From positions 682,001 to 746,000 of the forward strand of contig NC_003361.3 in assembly GCF_000007605.1 (NCBI RefSeq): a stretch of DNA of 64,000 nt, written 5' to 3'. The stretch's first letter is position 1, and every line of letters begins with the position of its first letter. This DNA comes from Chlamydia caviae GPIC. GTDB lineage: Bacteria > Chlamydiota > Chlamydiia > Chlamydiales > Chlamydiaceae. The notes under the pieces were generated by a model. The model was not told where the DNA came from, ran no database searches, and saw only the letters and a program-made list of their open reading frames with translations. The translations under genes were made by a program, and so were the position numbers. Shown here piece after piece: positions 8,350 through 17,928 of the stretch.

Positions 8350-10005
8350 ATGCATCCGAACTCTAGCGATCTCAATGGTGTAATTATTCCAGGCACGCCT
8401 CCCCTGCCTAGAGAACTACAAAAATTTCCCTCTTTAGTTGCTACTAGTGATCAACGTTTTTCTCCTAAATTTGATGCGGATGTTGCTAAGCTTTTCCCAA
8501 ATACCTATGACAGCCCTTATCTAAAATTCACCTCAGGAACTCTACCAACTCTACAACCATTAAAAGTCGGTGTTATGCTATCTGGAGGCCCCGCTCCTGG
8601 TGGGCATAATGTCATTTGGGGACTATTGCATAGCTTAAAAAAAATCCATCCTGATAGCTCCTTAATAGGATTTTTAGATAACGGTCAGGGCATCCTTAAT
8701 AATAATACGGTAGAAATTACCGAAGAGTTTATGGAATGCTTTAGAAATTCTGGAGGGTTCAATTGTATAGGGACAGGGAGAACAAATATCATTACCGAAG
8801 AAAATAAAGCTGCATGCTTAAAAACAGTGAAAGCTTTAAATCTTGATGGCTTAGTCATCATTGGCGGAGATGGTTCAAATACAGCAACTGCCATCCTCGC
8901 GGAATATTTTTCTCAACACCATCCTAAAACATGCGTTGTTGGCGTCCCTAAAACTATTGATGGAGATCTCCAACACTTATTTTTAGACCTGACTTTTGGA
9001 TTTGATTCAGCGACAAAGTTCTACTCTTCAATTATTAGCAATATCTCAAGAGATACACTATCTTGTAAAGCCCATTACCACTTCATAAAACTTATGGGCC
9101 GATCCGCATCTCATATTGCTTTAGAGTGCACGCTACAAACCCATCCCAATATCACCCTTATAGGCGAAGAAATCGCAGAAAAGAATGTGCCTCTAAAAAC
9201 TATTATCCATAAGGTATGCTCGATCATTGCAGATAGAGCCGCTATGGGAAAATACTACGGCATCATTCTTATTCCTGAAGGTATTATCGAATTTATTCCT
9301 GAGATTAATAATCTTGTTAAAGAAATCGAAAGGCTTCCTGAAAATGCTGATAAATTCTCATCGCTATCTCGAGAATCTCAAAAACTATTAAATAGCTTCC
9401 CTGAGGCTATTGCTAACCAGCTTCTTAATGACAGAGATGCTCACGGAAATGTCTATGTATCTAAAATTAGCGTAGACAAACTTCTTATCCACCTTGTAGA
9501 TAATCATTTAAAAAAGCATTTCAAAAATGTTCCCTTTAATGCAATTTCCCATTTCTTAGGTTATGAAGGGAGATCGTGCTTACCGACAAAATTCGATAAT
9601 ACTTATAGCTACGCTCTCGGCTATGGCGCGGGAGTGCTCACACTGAATCGTTGTAACGGTTACCTCACAGTTATTGAATCGCTAATCAATATTGTAGATA
9701 AGTGGCGGCTACGCGCCATGCCTATCGTGAAAATGTTTACAACAAAGAAAAATTCAGATGGAACTATAAGACCTCTAATAAAAAAGAGCTTAATCGATAT
9801 AAGCAGCCCAGCTTTCGTTAAGTTTAAATTATACAGAAAAATTTGGGCTCTTGAAGACTCCTATCGCTTCTTAGGACCATTGCAAATTGATACACCACCA
9901 AACGCTCATTCTGATCATTTCCCTCCACTAACCCTACTCCTTAACCATAATGAATGGCAAAAAAGATGCTCAATTTGTATGGAAATTCCTGATTGCGATT
10001 ACTAA
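8350..10005 (+). CDS. PPi-type 6-phosphofructokinase, paralog 1 (CT205-like)
   Basis: A 551-residue protein of the phosphofructokinase family, long form (PFP beta-like, as in plants and spirochaetes). It catalyses fructose-6-phosphate phosphorylation in glycolysis. The phosphate-donor loop is at residues 172-176 (GGDGS) and the catalytic segment is PKTIDGDL (200-207), with the TIDGD aspartates of the PPi-dependent group. The phosphate loop near residue 77 reads LSGGPAPGGHN. Position 175 is glycine, where classical PPi enzymes have Asp (GGDDS) and ATP enzymes have Gly, so the donor is not certain from sequence. It is followed by a hydrolase and a second paralog. Confidence 0.9.
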   Translation: MHPNSSDLNGVIIPGTPPLPRELQKFPSLVATSDQRFSPKFDADVAKLFPNTYDSPYLKFTSGTLPTLQPLKVGVMLSGGPAPGGHNVIWGLLHSLKKIHPDSSLIGFLDNGQGILNNNTVEITEEFMECFRNSGGFNCIGTGRTNIITEENKAACLKTVKALNLDGLVIIGGDGSNTATAILAEYFSQHHPKTCVVGVPKTIDGDLQHLFLDLTFGFDSATKFYSSIISNISRDTLSCKAHYHFIKLMGRSASHIALECTLQTHPNITLIGEEIAEKNVPLKTIIHKVCSIIADRAAMGKYYGIILIPEGIIEFIPEINNLVKEIERLPENADKFSSLSRESQKLLNSFPEAIANQLLNDRDAHGNVYVSKISVDKLLIHLVDNHLKKHFKNVPFNAISHFLGYEGRSCLPTKFDNTYSYALGYGAGVLTLNRCNGYLTVIESLINIVDKWRLRAMPIVKMFTTKKNSDGTIRPLIKKSLIDISSPAFVKFKLYRKIWALEDSYRFLGPLQIDTPPNAHSDHFPPLTLLLNHNEWQKRCSICMEIPDCDY

Positions 10006-10127
10006 TCTTCCCCCTCTTAAATCGCTAAAATTAAGAGATAAGGATTAGACTTTCTTCTCGACGAATTCTTCTTAAAGAATTAAAACATGATAAAAGCCTC
10101 CCGTAAGCTTAGGAGAAATGGAACCAA

Positions 10128-10940
10128 ATGAGCACTACATGCCACAAACATGAACAACGCCATGTTATAAAATTTAATATTCTGAATAACATCACAACAT
10201 TCGGTGTTCTTCACACACCTGTGCAAGCTTGTACTCCCTATCCTTTAGTGATTATCCTTCACGGCTTAGCCTCAAATAAAATTGGTTCTAAACGTACTCA
10301 TGTACAGCTTGCTGAAAACCTTACACAATGTGGCATTGCTGCTTTACGTGTTGATCTTCCTGGGCATGGCGATTCAGAAGGCTCCCTTTACGACTTCTCC
10401 TTTAGCGATTATATCAATAGCGCAAATGAAATTGTTTCATATGGTTATGGCTTAAATACTATTGATACAAAAAATATCGCTATTTTTGGTTCTTCCTTAG
10501 GAGCTACTTTAGCTCTATTAAATATGCCTACTTTGCCATATGTAAAGAGCCTTGCTGTATGGGCACCAACAATTCAAGGTGCTATATGGCTACAAGAAGC
10601 CATCAATATCCCCAATACTATCCTTGCCCACGCTCCAGCCTCAGAAGATATTCTCTATGCAGGGATGCCCATAAATAAAACGTTCTGCTCACAATTTATC
10701 CAAATGGATGTCACTAAAGAAGTCCCTAAATTTTCTGATTCTCTATCTATCCTACATATGCAAGGAGAAGACGATACTACAGTATCTCTACATCACCAAA
10801 AGATCTTTGCTACAGCTATGAGCCAGAAACCCAATCCCTTTGAAATGCGCACGTATCCAAATGTAGGACACCATGTACCTCTGTCTTGCTCTATGTTATC
10901 AGAACTTGTACAATGGTTAAAACATCAACTCATTCCCTAG
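10128..10940 (+). CDS. Alpha/beta hydrolase, cytosolic (CT206-like)
   Basis: A 270-residue alpha/beta-hydrolase. It has the oxyanion-side HG motif (ILHGLASNK), the sequence DLPGHGDSEG, a nucleophile elbow GSSLG (Ser near residue 125), an acid in GEDDTTVS, and a catalytic-His candidate in VGHHVP near the C-terminus. No signal peptide is visible. The fold fits esterases/acyl hydrolases; the substrate is unknown. It lies between the two PFK genes, with only 9 bases to the second, so it is probably co-transcribed with it. It is clearly related to the exported hydrolase at 16822-17781. Confidence 0.88.
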   Translation: MSTTCHKHEQRHVIKFNILNNITTFGVLHTPVQACTPYPLVIILHGLASNKIGSKRTHVQLAENLTQCGIAALRVDLPGHGDSEGSLYDFSFSDYINSANEIVSYGYGLNTIDTKNIAIFGSSLGATLALLNMPTLPYVKSLAVWAPTIQGAIWLQEAINIPNTILAHAPASEDILYAGMPINKTFCSQFIQMDVTKEVPKFSDSLSILHMQGEDDTTVSLHHQKIFATAMSQKPNPFEMRTYPNVGHHVPLSCSMLSELVQWLKHQLIP

Positions 10941-10949
10941 GAATTACCT

Positions 10950-12569
10950 ATGGAGCTTCTCTCTGTAAATAAAAGTTACTTCGAATTGCAGCGTTTGCAT
11001 TATCGTCCAGAAACACTAAGTTTCTTAAACGGTATCACATCACTACATATTGTAGACTCTACAGAGCCTCCTGCGATTCCTAAAAACCTTCAAGAACATA
11101 TTCCTAATTTATGCTCTATTCCTGAAGTAACTATTGAAAAAGGAGAAGCCACACCTTCACAACCTTTGAAAATTGGCGTTTTACTTTCTGGAGGGCAAGC
11201 TCCTGGAGGCCATAATGTAGTTATAGGACTCTTTGAAGGCCTACGCGCTTTTAATCCTAAAACAAAGCTCTATGGATTTATCCAAGGTCCTTTAGGGCTA
11301 ACACGTGGATTGTATAAAGATCTAGATATTTCTGTAATTTATGATTATTACAATGTCGGTGGTTTTGACATGCTCTCTTCAAGTAAGGAGAAAATAAAAA
11401 CCAAAGAACAAAAAAGTACGATTCTCACTACTGTGAAAAAGCTTAAGCTTGACGGCTTACTCATCATAGGAGGGAATAATTCTAATACGGATACAGCAAT
11501 GCTTGCGGAATATTTCCTTAAGCATAACTGCACTATCCCGATTGTAGGTGTCCCTAAAACCATTGATGGTGATCTCAAAAACTTCTGGATTGAAACGCCC
11601 CTAGGCTTCCATACTTCCTGCCGCATCTACTCAGAAATGATCGGGAATTTAGAAAAAGATACTTTATCCATAAAGAAGTACCACCATTTTGTCCGTCTTA
11701 TGGGACAAAAAGCTTCATATACAACTTTAGAATGTGGTTTGCAGACCCTACCTAACGTTACTCTCATTAGCGAACATATCGCCATGAGGAAGATTTCTCT
11801 ACAAAAGCTTAGCGAACATATCGCTATGGGTTTAGTAAACCGCTACAGGTCTGGGAAAAATTATAGCACGATACTCATTCCTGAAGGCTTAATTGAACAT
11901 GTATTCGATACAAGAAAGCTCGTCAATGAGCTGAATGTCTTATTATTAGACAACAATCTGAATTTAGATAATGTACAGAGCAAACTCTCTCCAGAATCTC
12001 TGAAGACATTGTCTTCTCTACCTATAGAAATTGCTCATCAACTACTGATTGCTCGAGATTCTTATGGAAATGTGCGTGTATCTAAAATTGCTACCGAAGA
12101 ACTCCTAGCTGCATTGATAAAAAAAGAAATCCAAAAAATAGAACCAAAAATGGAATTCCAACCCGTGAATCACTTTTTTGGTTACGAATCTCGTGCAGGA
12201 TTTCCTTCAAATTTCGATGCCAATTATGGTTTAGCCCTGGGTATCGTTTCCGCTCTTTTCCTCGTCAGACAACGTACCGGCTATATGGTAACCATCAATA
12301 ACCTTGCTCGTTCCTATAGTGAATGGATTGGCGGAGCTACACCTCTATATAAAATGATGCAACTAGAACATCGTTTAGGAGAAGATACACCGGTCATTAA
12401 AACTGACTCTGTTAACCCTCATGCTCCCGAAGTCCAGTATCTATTAAATCAAAGCGATGCATGCTTAATGAAAGATCTTTATTGTTTCCCCGGACCATTG
12501 CAATACTTTGGCGAGGAACGCCTATTAGATCAAAGACCATTAACATTATTGTGGGGAAATAGAGAGTAG
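10950..12569 (+). CDS. PPi-type 6-phosphofructokinase, paralog 2 (CT207-like)
   Basis: A 539-residue paralog of the PFK at 8350-10005 with the same layout (LSGGQAPGGHN, then the donor loop, then PKTIDGDL). The donor loop at 174-178 reads GGNNS, so both acidic/glycine positions of the usual GGDD or GGDG motif are Asn. The catalytic TIDGD segment is intact. Having two unlike copies fits either a heteromeric enzyme, as with plant PFP alpha/beta, or one specialised copy. ATG 10950 comes 9 bases after the hydrolase stop. Confidence 0.9.
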   Translation: MELLSVNKSYFELQRLHYRPETLSFLNGITSLHIVDSTEPPAIPKNLQEHIPNLCSIPEVTIEKGEATPSQPLKIGVLLSGGQAPGGHNVVIGLFEGLRAFNPKTKLYGFIQGPLGLTRGLYKDLDISVIYDYYNVGGFDMLSSSKEKIKTKEQKSTILTTVKKLKLDGLLIIGGNNSNTDTAMLAEYFLKHNCTIPIVGVPKTIDGDLKNFWIETPLGFHTSCRIYSEMIGNLEKDTLSIKKYHHFVRLMGQKASYTTLECGLQTLPNVTLISEHIAMRKISLQKLSEHIAMGLVNRYRSGKNYSTILIPEGLIEHVFDTRKLVNELNVLLLDNNLNLDNVQSKLSPESLKTLSSLPIEIAHQLLIARDSYGNVRVSKIATEELLAALIKKEIQKIEPKMEFQPVNHFFGYESRAGFPSNFDANYGLALGIVSALFLVRQRTGYMVTINNLARSYSEWIGGATPLYKMMQLEHRLGEDTPVIKTDSVNPHAPEVQYLLNQSDACLMKDLYCFPGPLQYFGEERLLDQRPLTLLWGNRE

Positions 12570-12647
12570 GAAAAATAAGCACCCTTTAAGGCAACATAGC
12601 TGGCTACTCAAAAAACTACTTTCTAAAAAGATGCTTATAGAAGAAAA

Positions 12648-12721
12648 TAGCGGTAGTCGGACTTGAACCAACGACTCGCAGATTATGATTCTGCTGCTCT
12701 AACCATCTGAGCTATACCGCC
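12648..12721 (-). tRNA. tRNA with CAU anticodon (elongator Met, or Ile2)
   Basis: On the minus strand the sequence folds into a full cloverleaf: acceptor GGCGGTA/TACCGCT with discriminator A, D-arm TAGCTCAGATGGTTAGAGCA, anticodon stem GCAGA/TCTGC with loop ATCATAA (anticodon CAT), and T-arm with GTTCAAGTCC. It lacks the three-GC anticodon stem of the initiator. Elongator Met and lysidine-modified Ile2 cannot be separated by eye. CCA is not encoded. Confidence 0.92.
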
Positions 12722-12741
12722 ACACTAGATGGTAAATTTAA

Positions 12742-12814
12742 TAGCGGGAGAAGGATTCGAACCTCCGACCTTTGGGTTATGAGCCCAACGAGATGACCAC
12801 TACTCTATCCCGCG
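12742..12814 (-). tRNA. Initiator tRNA-fMet (CAU)
   Basis: A minus-strand cloverleaf beginning CGCGGGA. The anticodon stem ends in GGG/CCC around loop CTCATAA (anticodon CAT), a hallmark of initiator tRNA. The first acceptor pair is a C/U mismatch, consistent with an unpaired 1-72 position. The T-loop is GTTCGAATCC. It lies 24 bases after the waaA stop and 20 bases before the next tRNA, so all may share a transcript. Confidence 0.95.
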
Positions 12815-12838
12815 ATAAGAAAACAATTTAGCAAAATC

Positions 12839-14143
12839 TCACATTTTTGCACAAGGAATATATCTCTTAAAAGATTCCCAGGTACGATCAAAAGCTGCTC
12901 TTTCTTCATATAGGAACGCTTTTCCCTTCTGAACATAAACCATTCTTTCTTCAGGATGATCAAGTAAAGAGGTCACGATCTCTAACATATTTTTCTCATC
13001 TACACGACAACCTGCGCCTAGGGATAATAGACGTTGGGCTAAATCGGATTGAGATGTAATACAGGGACCAAAAATCAATGGGACGCCACATTGCAGAGGC
13101 TCTAAAAGATTATGCCCTCCAACCTTATCATCAAATGTACCACCGACAAAAGCAAGATCAGCAGCAAAATATAGCTGTTTTAACCAACCAATAGCATCAA
13201 CAATAATCGCATCGTGTTTATCAAATGTGACCTCTTGGCTCCACAATCCATAAGAAATATTTTCTTTTAATAATAAATTTTCTAACTCTTTAGATCTCTC
13301 GATATGACGAGGAACCCAAAGCACTTTAATATTTCTATGACGAAGTTGACGCATTAAAGGAATCCAAGCATCAATATCTTTAGGATGTATAGAACCTAAA
13401 ACAAGCAATTCTGTATCTTGGGATAGTTGAAGTTTTTCTCTCCAGTAATTGCGCTGGTTATTTTCAGAAGAGATTTCCGTATAGGTTTTGATATTTCCTG
13501 TGACCTCTATCTTCTTTTCATCAACACCAAGACGTAAAAAACGTGCCTTATGTTGATCATCTTGAAGTAAAAATCCATCTATAGGAGAAAAATAGTTCCT
13601 GCCAAAACGCTTTAAAACTGTGAACCATTTGCAAGAGTTTACAGAAAGCTTCCCATTAATGACGATTGCCGTAGCCCCTAACCTTTTTGCCTCTTCAAGA
13701 AGGTTTAACCAACAATCTCCTTCGGAAAATACAAGTAAAGAGGGTGAGATAGCTCTAACAACAGGTTTAATAATCAAACTTAAATCTAAAGGCAAAATGA
13801 AAGTTGTAGCTCCCATGGGGCCAAATAATCTTTCTGCAGTCTCATTTCCAGCTTCAGTACAGGCAGTGACAACACAATGCCACTGCGGGTAGTCTTTCAT
13901 GAATCGCTGCACCAAAGGAACAAGGAGAGCTACCTCCCCTACAGAAGCGCCGTGAAACCAAACTACAGGACCTTTTCCAGAAACTTGAGGTTTCTCTAAA
14001 CCAAAGCGAATTTTCAATGACTTTTTATACTTCCCATGAACGAATCTTTTATAAAGAATCTTAGGAAGCGCTACTGCAAATGCAAAAATTAAAAAACAAT
14101 CATATAGAAAAGTACGTAGCTTAGTAAGCCGCTGTTTGATCAT
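12839..14143 (-). CDS. waaA: WaaA (KdtA/GseA), Kdo transferase
   Basis: A 434-residue glycosyltransferase that adds Kdo residues to lipid A precursor. The chlamydial enzyme is multifunctional and makes the genus-specific LPS epitope. An N-terminal membrane anchor (residues 10-28) is followed by the Glycos_transf_N domain (KPQVSGKGPVVWFHGASVGEV near 50-70) and a C-terminal GT-B half with FVGGTF and GHNLLEPLQCGVP, the family nucleotide-sugar region near residues 340-365. Its ATG overlaps the leuS stop (ATGA), so it is translationally coupled to leuS. Confidence 0.94.
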   Translation of the reverse strand: MIKQRLTKLRTFLYDCFLIFAFAVALPKILYKRFVHGKYKKSLKIRFGLEKPQVSGKGPVVWFHGASVGEVALLVPLVQRFMKDYPQWHCVVTACTEAGNETAERLFGPMGATTFILPLDLSLIIKPVVRAISPSLLVFSEGDCWLNLLEEAKRLGATAIVINGKLSVNSCKWFTVLKRFGRNYFSPIDGFLLQDDQHKARFLRLGVDEKKIEVTGNIKTYTEISSENNQRNYWREKLQLSQDTELLVLGSIHPKDIDAWIPLMRQLRHRNIKVLWVPRHIERSKELENLLLKENISYGLWSQEVTFDKHDAIIVDAIGWLKQLYFAADLAFVGGTFDDKVGGHNLLEPLQCGVPLIFGPCITSQSDLAQRLLSLGAGCRVDEKNMLEIVTSLLDHPEERMVYVQKGKAFLYEERAAFDRTWESFKRYIPCAKM

Positions 14144-16602
14144 AGAACGAAATTCACCAATCTATTAGGAACAAAAACTTCCTTTTTAACCTCTTTACCT
14201 TCTAGATATTTAGCGACCGCTTCTCTTGCCAAAGACAAGACATCTTCCTTAGAAGTCGCTTTATCCATATCTAAACGAGCACGCAGTTTCCCATTTACCT
14301 GTATGACAAATGTCACTGAAGTGTCTTCTAAATATTTAGGATCTACTTTTGGCCACCCCGCAGCATCTATACCAGGAGCATAACCCAAGACTGTCCATAG
14401 CTCCTCACTAATGTGCGGTGCTATAGGAGCTAAAGCTTGTACAACCATAGCTAAAGCTGATCTAGGATAAATATCAAGTTTCACAAATTCATTTATGAAT
14501 TCCATGAAAGAGGATGGAATGGTGTTTAAAGACATTTTTTCAATATCTTCACCAACACGGTGAACCAATCTATGTGCTAAAGCCATCCCTTTAGGATCAT
14601 CTACATCCTGAACAGAAGCTGATGTCGCCATTTCGTAGAAACGATTGAGAAAGCGTCTGCAGCCAGAAACACCTTGATTAGACCAAAGCTTATTCTTATC
14701 TAAGGGTCCTGAAAACATTGCATACATACGCAATGCATCTGCACCAAATTCATCGATAAGAATCTGAGGATCTACTCCATTGAGCTTAGATTTAGACATT
14801 TTTTCCTGACGCACTTCTAATTCTTCTCCAGAAGCACTCATCCATACACCATTATCTTCACGAGCATCTTCAGGATAAACATAACCCTTACCAGGAATTC
14901 GATAAGAAGTCGCTAGAACTAAACCTTGATTTATCAGTTTTTTAAACGGCTCTGCAGTAGAAACCATACCAGCTTCATAAAATACTCGATGCCAAAAACG
15001 CGAATACAACAGATGTAAAACTGCGTGTTCTGCGCCCCCAATATATAAATCTACAGGCATCCAATACCTTTCATTTTCATTAGACCAGGGAGCTTGAGAA
15101 TTGTGCGCATCACAAAAACGTAAGTAATACCAACAGGATCCTGCCCATTGCGGCATCGTATGCGTTTCCCGTCTTCCTCGACGGTTGGTCTTTGTATCAT
15201 GAATATCCACCCACTCTTTTACCTTTGCCAAAGGTCCTTGACCGAAACCTTCTGGACGGTAGTCCTGAATTTCAGGAGGCAGTAAAGGAAGTTCATCGTC
15301 TTCCAAAGGACGGCAGGTGCCATCTTCAAAGTGAATAATAGGAATCGGCTCTCCCCAATATCTTTGGCGAGAAAACAGCCAGTCACGTAGTTTATACGCA
15401 ACCTTAGCCTCTCCTAAATTTTTCTTTTGTAAATAAGCAATCACATAGTCACGAGCTTCTTGGCCTGCAAGACCGTCTAAAAGAAAATCTCCGTGGTTAC
15501 TATGAATACAGCACTCATCTTTATCGAGAACTTCATAAATAGGTAAAGAGAAAGCTTCTGCAAATTCTCTATCTCTTTCATCATGAGCAGGAACACCCAT
15601 AACAACTCCAGAGCCATAACCTAAGATGACATAATCTGAAATCCAAATAGGAATATCTGCACCGGTTACAGGATGCTTAGCATAGGTTCCTGTAAATACT
15701 CCGGTTTTTACCTTAGTCTCACTTATGCGATCCCTTTCACTTTTACTTTGAGCAGCACGGATATAGCTCTCTACAGCTTCACGTTGATTCTCAGAAATCA
15801 ATCGATTCACTTCGGGATGCTCGGGAGCAACCACTAAAAACGATACGCCACCTATAGTGTCGGGACGGGTTGTAAATACTTCTAAAAATCTCTCATTATT
15901 TACTTCGAAACGAACAAGAGCCCCTTCTGACTTACCTATCCAATTTCTCTGAAGCTGTTTAACATTTTCTGGCCAATCGAGATCTTCTAGACCCTCCAAA
16001 AGCTGATCGGAGTATGCTGTAATACGCAAAATCCACTGGCGCAACATTCTACGCTCTACGGGATAGCCTCCTTCCACAGACAAACCATTTTCTACTTCTT
16101 CATTAGATAAAACCGTCCCAAGCTCTGGGCAATAATTGACCGCCATGTCCGCCATATAGGCAAGGCCCTTCTCATAAAGAAAAAGGAATAGCTTTTGCGT
16201 CCAACGATAGTAATCGGGATCACTAGTAGCAAATTCCCTACCCTCATCATAGGAAAAGCCCATAGCAGAAAGTTGCTTTCTAAAATTTTCTATATTCTTT
16301 TGTGTCGTTTCTCTAGGATGTGTACCCGTCCTCACAGCATACTGTTCTGCAGGCAATCCGAAACTATCCCAACCCATGGGATGTAAAACTGCATATCCTT
16401 TAGCTCTTTTATAGCGGGCTACGATATCTGTAGCGGTATAACCTATCAAATGACCGACATGCAACCCTGCTCCAGAAGGATAGGGGAACATATCTAATAC
16501 ATAATATTTAGGTTTATCACTGGCCTCATCTGCCTCGAAGCTTTTGTGCTCCTTCCAAAATTCCTGCCATTTTTTTTCTATCAAACTAGGATCGTACCGC
16601 AT
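14140..16602 (-). CDS. leuS: LeuS, leucyl-tRNA synthetase
   Basis: An 820-residue class I aminoacyl-tRNA synthetase. The HIGH-type motif is in PYPSGAGLHVGHLIGY (residues 42-57) and KMSKS in EKMSKSKLNG. The CP1 editing domain (TTRPDTIGGVSFLVVAPEHP) is present, as is the leucine-specific GSCWYYLR segment. The C-terminal part is the anticodon-binding domain. Length is slightly below the usual 860. The start follows a plausible minus-strand promoter at 16644-16672. Confidence 0.96.
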   Translation of the reverse strand: MRYDPSLIEKKWQEFWKEHKSFEADEASDKPKYYVLDMFPYPSGAGLHVGHLIGYTATDIVARYKRAKGYAVLHPMGWDSFGLPAEQYAVRTGTHPRETTQKNIENFRKQLSAMGFSYDEGREFATSDPDYYRWTQKLFLFLYEKGLAYMADMAVNYCPELGTVLSNEEVENGLSVEGGYPVERRMLRQWILRITAYSDQLLEGLEDLDWPENVKQLQRNWIGKSEGALVRFEVNNERFLEVFTTRPDTIGGVSFLVVAPEHPEVNRLISENQREAVESYIRAAQSKSERDRISETKVKTGVFTGTYAKHPVTGADIPIWISDYVILGYGSGVVMGVPAHDERDREFAEAFSLPIYEVLDKDECCIHSNHGDFLLDGLAGQEARDYVIAYLQKKNLGEAKVAYKLRDWLFSRQRYWGEPIPIIHFEDGTCRPLEDDELPLLPPEIQDYRPEGFGQGPLAKVKEWVDIHDTKTNRRGRRETHTMPQWAGSCWYYLRFCDAHNSQAPWSNENERYWMPVDLYIGGAEHAVLHLLYSRFWHRVFYEAGMVSTAEPFKKLINQGLVLATSYRIPGKGYVYPEDAREDNGVWMSASGEELEVRQEKMSKSKLNGVDPQILIDEFGADALRMYAMFSGPLDKNKLWSNQGVSGCRRFLNRFYEMATSASVQDVDDPKGMALAHRLVHRVGEDIEKMSLNTIPSSFMEFINEFVKLDIYPRSALAMVVQALAPIAPHISEELWTVLGYAPGIDAAGWPKVDPKYLEDTSVTFVIQVNGKLRARLDMDKATSKEDVLSLAREAVAKYLEGKEVKKEVFVPNRLVNFVL

Positions 16603-16643
16603 AATATCCTGACAAAGAGTCTTTTTAAAACAAAATAGAGGCT

Positions 16644-16672
16644 AGTGTATCGTTCACTTGATGAAAAAACAA
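16644..16672 (-). promoter_or_regulatory. Candidate promoter for leuS-waaA-tRNA
   Basis: On the minus strand, TTGTTT (16672-16667) and TACACT (16649-16644) are spaced by 17 bases, about 42 bases upstream of the leuS ATG. The -35 is weak and the -10 fair. No other candidate of comparable quality is in this gap. Confidence 0.45.
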
Positions 16673-16765
16673 GAATCTTCTATTCGTCGAGCGCAAAAGA
16701 TTAAAAAATTTTATAAAAACACAACTTGTGCTATAATCTTGCCCCGCTTTTCCTTCCCCGCCCCA

Positions 16766-16794
16766 TTGACAAAAAAAATATAAAACCCTACTTT
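16766..16794 (+). promoter_or_regulatory. Promoter of the exported hydrolase gene
   Basis: A perfect -35 TTGACA (16766-16771) is followed after 17 bases by TACTTT (16789-16794), which predicts a transcript starting near 16801. That excludes the far-upstream TTG at 16726 and supports ATG 16822 or 16834 as the start. An extended -10 (TGCTATAAT, 16729-16737) lies further upstream and could be a second promoter. Confidence 0.6.
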
Positions 16795-16821
16795 AATTAT
16801 CTTTTATTTAGGTTGTTTTCC

Positions 16822-17781
16822 ATGTTAGTTAAAATGCGCAAATTATCCGCATTTATTTCTTTATTTTTCATAATAGCAAATGCACCGCAAGCGGAAGCCA
16901 TTAAAATCCCCGGATTCCCAGAAATCCCCGACTCCTTACTTGTCATCAATAAAACAAAGACTCCGAAAAATGAAATTTGTCGAGCGGTCAACATACAAAG
17001 TGGAGAACACAATCTTGTAGGCACTTTACACTTACCAACAACTCCTATGCCGGAAGATGGTTATCCCATGGTTATCCTATTGCATGGATTCAGGGGTAGT
17101 GCCGTTGGCGGCTTAACAGGATCTTATAGGAAAATTGCACGCACTTTAGCTCAAGTAGGCATTGCTAGTGTACGCTTTGATATGGCTGGGTGCGGCAATA
17201 GCGAAGGCATTACTACCGAAGTGCCTATTGGCACCTATTTAAAGAATGGCGAAGACATTCTTAATTACGTATTGCAATATCCTGAAATCGATCAGAATCG
17301 CTTAGGTCTTGCAGGTTTCTCTTTAGGATGCCATACAGCATTTCATTTAGCACGCTTCTATCATCCAAAAGAATTTCAGATTAAAGCTATAAGTATTTGG
17401 GCACCGGTTGCTGATGGCGCGATTCTATTTAAAGAGATGTACGAAGCTGTGAAGAACAACTCTTCTATTGTGGGGAATCTTGGAAAAGATTTTGGATTTG
17501 GCCCTGCTCCCCTAGTGGTATGTGAAGAGGATGTTGGAGATTTTCTCTCCCTTCAGGATCATATTGTTTTAAACTCTCTGCCTACGAAAATTCCTGTTTT
17601 ACATCTACAAGGTCTCGAGGATAATTTGGTTTCACTAACCCAGAGAGATTTATTTAAAAATACGGCCCCAGGAAATACAGAATTCAAAACCTATGAAGAT
17701 ACTGACCATAATCTTGGATCCTCACCGCACCTAACCGTGATCATTGACGACATTGTTGAGCATTTTCTATCTAATTTATAA
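16822..17781 (+). CDS. Exported alpha/beta hydrolase (CT149-like)
   Basis: A protein of about 319 residues with a cleavable-type signal peptide (basic MLVKMRK, hydrophobic core, then PQAEA). The hydrolase domain shows ILLHGFRG, DMAGCGNSEG, nucleophile elbow GFSLG, acid in GLEDNLVS and a His in DTDHNLG. It shares WAP-DGAI and other segments with the cytosolic hydrolase at 10128-10940, so the two are paralogs. Export suggests it acts in the periplasm or beyond. The start is chosen from the promoter position; ATG 16834 is an alternative. The substrate is unknown. Confidence 0.85.
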   Translation: MLVKMRKLSAFISLFFIIANAPQAEAIKIPGFPEIPDSLLVINKTKTPKNEICRAVNIQSGEHNLVGTLHLPTTPMPEDGYPMVILLHGFRGSAVGGLTGSYRKIARTLAQVGIASVRFDMAGCGNSEGITTEVPIGTYLKNGEDILNYVLQYPEIDQNRLGLAGFSLGCHTAFHLARFYHPKEFQIKAISIWAPVADGAILFKEMYEAVKNNSSIVGNLGKDFGFGPAPLVVCEEDVGDFLSLQDHIVLNSLPTKIPVLHLQGLEDNLVSLTQRDLFKNTAPGNTEFKTYEDTDHNLGSSPHLTVIIDDIVEHFLSNL

Positions 17782-17928
17782 AAACGCTCGCGATCTGGTC
17801 TGTAGATCTAAAAACACCTCTTGGGAAGAAACGGGTTAACAAGCTTTTTCAAATCATTACCTACTTGATTCATCAGATCTTTTTCCCTATACTAGGTTTG
17901 TTCGTGTCTTCTACTTATAGAGATCGAT

